Source: an uncultured Micromonospora sp. (GTDB lineage Bacteria; Actinomycetota; Actinomycetes; Mycobacteriales; Micromonosporaceae). Taken from it: a stretch of 15,432 nucleotides of DNA. Shown piece after piece: positions 13,172-15,432 of the stretch; positions within the stretch are counted from its first letter, which is position 1; every line of letters begins with the position of its first letter. The translations under genes and the position numbers were made by a program. Below the pieces are notes generated by a model, which was given only the letters and a program-made list of their open reading frames with translations, did not search any database and was not told the origin of the DNA. Location: positions 1 through 15,432 of the forward strand of contig CALGAM010000263.1 in NCBI GenBank assembly GCA_937951935.1. Direction: 5' to 3'.

Positions 13172-13260
13172 GCGGCCCGCGCAGGGAGAGACGGTTGCGC
13201 GCCGGACCATGTTCGCGTGGTCCTTCCGCCCCGTGCGCCCTGCGCCGGGGCGTTTCTCGT
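13172..13260 (+). promoter_or_regulatory. L10 leader with transcription attenuator upstream of rplJ
   Basis: GCGCAGGG (13179-13186) can pair perfectly with CCCTGCGC (13238-13245), closing a domain that contains the stem GGACCA/TGGTCC (13204-13209 with 13218-13223). The same CCCTGCGC is also part of a competing hairpin: CGCCCCG-T-GCGC (13227-13238) with GCGC-CGGGGCG (13242-13252), 11 pairs with one bulged T, followed by TTTCTCGTTGT. That is a terminator shape. Bound L10(L12)4 is known in Bacillus to favour termination in the rplJ leader; this leader has the parts for the same switch. Confidence 0.7.
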
Positions 13261-13354
13261 TGTGGCGGAGCTGTCGACACCCCGGAGCCCGATCATGCCG
13301 TACGGCGGGTCGGCCTCGACGGTGATCAGCCTGGAGCAACGAGAGAGGAGGGAC

Positions 13355-13897
13355 ATGGCGGACAAGCCGGTTCGGGCCGACAAGGCCACTGCCGTGGCCG
13401 AACTCACCGAGCACTTCCGCAAGGCGGGAGCCACGGTGTTGACCGAGTACCGCGGGCTGACGGTCGCCCAGCTGACCGAGCTGCGTCGCGCGCTCGGACG
13501 CGACACCACCTACACGGTGGCGAAGAACACCCTGGCCAAGCGTGCCGCGGCGGACGCGGGCATCACCGGCATCGACGAGCTGTTCACCGGTCCTACCGCG
13601 CTGACCTTCGTCTCCGGTGACGTGGTCGAGGCGGCGAAGGGCCTGCGTGACTTCGCGAAGGCCAATCCGAAGCTCGTCATCAAGGGCGGGATCTTCGAGG
13701 GGCGGCCGATCACCGCGGACGAGGTCAACAAGCTCGCCGATCTCGAGTCCCGTGAGGTGCTGCTGGCCAAGCTGGCCGGCGCGATGAAGGGCAACCTGAG
13801 CAAGGCCGCCGCGCTGTTCCAGGCGCCGCTGGCGAAGACCGCCCGCCTGGCGGCTGCCCTGCAGGAGAAGCGTGAGAAGGAGGGGCAGGCGGCCTGA
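13355..13897 (+). CDS. rplJ: 50S ribosomal protein L10
   Basis: A 180-residue protein. Residues about 1-135 form the RNA-binding domain with AELTEHFRKAGATVLTEYRGLTVAQLTELRRAL (15-47), YTVAKNTLAKRAA (52-64) and FTGPTALTF (about 82-90). The C-terminal helix, about 140-180 (LAKLAGAMKGNLSKAAALFQAPLAKTARLAAALQ), is the platform for L7/L12 dimers. ATG 13355 follows GAGGAGGG at good distance. L10 carries the ribosomal stalk and in complex with L12 represses its own mRNA through the leader just upstream. It is followed by rplL after 59 bp, in one operon. Confidence 0.98.
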   Translation: MADKPVRADKATAVAELTEHFRKAGATVLTEYRGLTVAQLTELRRALGRDTTYTVAKNTLAKRAAADAGITGIDELFTGPTALTFVSGDVVEAAKGLRDFAKANPKLVIKGGIFEGRPITADEVNKLADLESREVLLAKLAGAMKGNLSKAAALFQAPLAKTARLAAALQEKREKEGQAA

Positions 13898-13956
13898 GAG
13901 GGCCGGCCCCGGCGTACCCCGATATTCGTTGACAAGGTAAGGAGAGGACGCCAGAC

Positions 13957-14346
13957 ATGGCGAAGCTCAGCACCCAGGAGCTGCTCGACGCGTTCAAGGA
14001 GATGACGCTGATCGAGCTGGCGGAGTTCGTGAAGCAGTTCGAGGAGACCTTCGAGGTCACCGCCGCCGCGCCGGTGGCGGTTGCCGCCGCTGCGGGCGGC
14101 CCGGCCGCCCCGGCCGCGGAGGCGGAGCCGGAGAAGGACGAGTTCGACGTCATCCTCGAGGCCGACGGCGGCAAGAAGATCCAGGTCATCAAGGTCGTGC
14201 GCGAGCTGACCGGCCTGGGCCTGAAGGAGGCCAAGGACCTGGTCGAGGGCGCCCCGAAGCCGGTCCTGGAGAAGGTCAACAAGGAGACCGCCGAGAAGGC
14301 CAAGGCGAAGCTCGAGGGCGAGGGCGCGAAGGTCACCCTCAAGTAA
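13957..14346 (+). CDS. rplL: 50S ribosomal protein L7/L12
   Basis: A 129-residue acidic protein. The N-terminal dimerisation part is 1-33 (MAKLSTQELLDAFKEMTLIELAEFVKQFEE). A flexible Ala/Gly/Pro hinge follows at about 35-58, then the globular C-terminal domain 62-129 with KIQVIKVVRELTGLGLKEAKDLVEGAPKPV (74-103), the surface that binds translation GTPases. ATG 13957 follows AAGGAGAGG after about ten bases. It is the second gene of the rplJ-rplL operon. Confidence 0.98.
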   Translation: MAKLSTQELLDAFKEMTLIELAEFVKQFEETFEVTAAAPVAVAAAAGGPAAPAAEAEPEKDEFDVILEADGGKKIQVIKVVRELTGLGLKEAKDLVEGAPKPVLEKVNKETAEKAKAKLEGEGAKVTLK

Positions 14347-14847
14347 CGTCGACCACCACGTCCTCGCGGGGCGACGGCGGTCTCGTCCCGGCTCCGCCGA
14401 CCGGGGCCTGCCACCGCCGGAACCCCGCCGGGGTGGTCGTGTCGCGCAGAGTGAGCTGGCGCACACCAGTTCGCCGACGGGCGGCGATCCGAACACCGGG
14501 TCGCCGCCCGTTTCCGTCCGCTGACGGTCCGCAACCGCAGGTGATCTGCGCTTTGACCCGCCGGCGGTCAACCGTTAAGGTTTCCGGGCGCTGGCGCCAT
14601 GCCGACCGGTGTGCCGAAGAGGTTGCCCGTCCCCGGTATCAGCCCTTGACGCGGCCACGAGCGGCAGGCACGCTGGCATCAGCAAACCTTCCGCGCATGC
14701 GACGGCCGACATCCGGGTATATGGAGCGGCGGCAGGGACACCGACCGCTGACCGTGGCCTAGCGGGTTGCGTACGGGACGGGTGAGCGCGTTGAGCGCGG
14801 CCGGCCGAGGGCCGGCGACACGTTTCCGGCGCCCCGCCGTGGTGGGC

Positions 14848-14876
14848 TGGACAGCGGTTAGCCGCTCGGCTACACT
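14848..14876 (+). promoter_or_regulatory. Promoter of rpoB(C)
   Basis: TGGACA (14848-14853), a 17-bp spacer and TACACT (14871-14876) form the best sigma-70-type promoter in the window. Transcription would start near 14883, giving a leader of about 120 bases before rpoB. Confidence 0.7.
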
Positions 14877-14985
14877 GCTAGTTTGCGCTGCCTTCCGACT
14901 TGACCCCTGCTCGGAATGTCCAGTTTTGGGCGTTTCAAGTGGGGTCATTGGAGTGCACGCATAACAGCCGCATCTAGCAGCACCG

Positions 14986-14999
14986 GTCCTCGGAAGGAC
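14986..14999 (+). promoter_or_regulatory. Hairpin covering the rpoB ribosome-binding site
   Basis: GTCCT (14986-14990) pairs with AGGAC (14995-14999) around CGGA. The 3' arm contains the AGGA that serves the rpoB start six bases on. A weak structural damping of rpoB translation is possible, but the stem is only 5 bp. Confidence 0.4.
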
Positions 15000-15004
15000 G
15001 CATC

Positions 15005-15432
15005 TTGGCAGCTTCCCGCCCTGCGAAGACCAGTCGTACGTCGAGCGCTTTCGCGCCCCGCCGAATCTCCTTCGGCCGGATCACCGAGTATCTCGAGGTC
15101 CCCAACCTCCTTGCCATCCAGACCGAGTCCTTCGACTGGCTGATCGGCAACGAGGCTTGGCAGGCCCGGTCGGCCGACGACCCGCACGCTCGATCGGGTC
15201 TCGCGGAAATTCTCGACGAGATCAGTCCCATTGAGGACTTTTCCGGCACCATGTCGCTGTCGTTCTCCTCGCCGCGCTTCGACGAGGTCAAGGCCTCGAT
15301 CGAGGAGTGCAAGGAGAAGGACCTGACATACTGCGCGCCGCTGTTCGTGACCGCGGAGTTCACCAACAACACCACTGGTGAGATCAAGAGCCAGACGGTG
15401 TTCATGGGTGACTTCCCGATGATGACGCCGAA
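15005..15432 (+). CDS. rpoB: DNA-directed RNA polymerase beta subunit, N-terminal part
   Basis: The first 142 codons of RpoB; the gene continues beyond the window. The N-terminus reads AASRPAKTSRTSSAFAPRR, then the conserved ISFGRITEYLEVPNLLAIQ and TESFDWLIGNE. These are followed by PIEDFSGTMSLSF, CKEKDLTYCAPLFVTAEF, NNTTGEIKSQTVFMGDFPMMTP. This is the beta-lobe/protrusion region of an actinobacterial RpoB. The start is TTG at 15005, preceded by GGAAGGA (14992-14998). No ATG or GTG lies nearby in frame, and residue 2 onward already matches the family. The rifampicin-binding region lies outside the window. It has its own promoter at 14848-14876. Confidence 0.97.
   Translation, partial: MAASRPAKTSRTSSAFAPRRISFGRITEYLEVPNLLAIQTESFDWLIGNEAWQARSADDPHARSGLAEILDEISPIEDFSGTMSLSFSSPRFDEVKASIEECKEKDLTYCAPLFVTAEFTNNTTGEIKSQTVFMGDFPMMTP

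Larger units (their letters stand above)
14347..15004 (+). other. 658-bp rplL-rpoB gap: non-coding, holds the rpoB promoter and leader
   Basis: No frame here has a convincing start, ribosome-binding site or recognisable protein. Behind rplL, CGACCACC (14350-14357) is complementary to GGTGGTCG (14432-14439), and ACCCC/GGGGT (14422-14434) forms a small hairpin. No clear T-tailed terminator was found, so some read-through into rpoB is possible. The rpoB promoter and a leader hairpin are listed separately. Confidence 0.6.

Noticed and set aside
13929..13934. Perfect TTGACA in the rplJ-rplL gap
   Set aside because: No TANNNT stands at the right distance. The -10 place falls on the rplL start codon, so a separate rplL promoter is not supported.
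14433..14964. Short open frames between rplL and rpoB
   Set aside because: They lack ribosome-binding sites and recognisable motifs, overlap the rpoB promoter, and show Arg/Pro-rich composition typical of non-coding GC-rich DNA.

Overview
The window is very GC-rich actinobacterial chromosome, most likely from the Micromonosporaceae. That family assignment is inferred from the codon bias, the TTG-started RpoB N-terminus and the gene order tRNA-Thr, tRNA-Met, rpmG, MaoC-type dehydratase pair, tRNA-Trp, secE, nusG, rplK, rplA, rplJ, rplL, rpoB. This order is the classic actinobacterial transcription/translation cluster.

Left part (1-6250), accessory. The window opens on the 3' half of a tRNA-Tyr gene whose 5' half does not fit a tRNA. 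This is the expected scar of an integrative element lying to the left, and it is followed by a perfect 15-bp terminator hairpin. On the minus strand come a small four-cysteine protein and an ABC-F ATPase of the ribosome-protection/antibiotic-resistance type. A divergent TetR regulator faces it across a 124-bp control region. That region holds a 24-bp imperfect palindrome (candidate operator), a leaderless TetR start, and upstream of the ABC-F gene a three-codon reading frame with an ideal Shine-Dalgarno whose codons can pair with the ABC-F Shine-Dalgarno (candidate translational attenuator). After about 425 bp without a convincing gene, a 63-residue exported or membrane peptide precedes a membrane-GAF-GGDEF-EAL protein. 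The EAL domain looks intact and the GGDEF site is degenerate.

Right part (6240-15432), housekeeping. tRNA-Thr and tRNA-Met lead to rpmG (L33, with its fourth zinc ligand changed from Cys to Asp), then a HadA/HadB-like dehydratase pair, tRNA-Trp, secE, nusG, rplK and rplA. A strong terminator closes rplA. An atypical ABC ATPase with degenerate signature and Q-loop and a long Ala/Gly/Pro tail, plus its membrane partner, sits between rplA and rplJ. The rplJL unit follows. Its leader contains the parts of an L10 autoregulatory attenuator: a distal stem GCGCAGGG/CCCTGCGC that excludes a terminator hairpin with a T tail. rplL is followed by about 660 bp of non-coding DNA with a good sigma-70-type promoter, and then by the beginning of rpoB, which runs off the window.

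The best candidates for something not routinely annotated are the ABC-F leader switch, the peptide plus c-di-GMP enzyme unit, and the degenerate ABC pair inside the ribosomal cluster.
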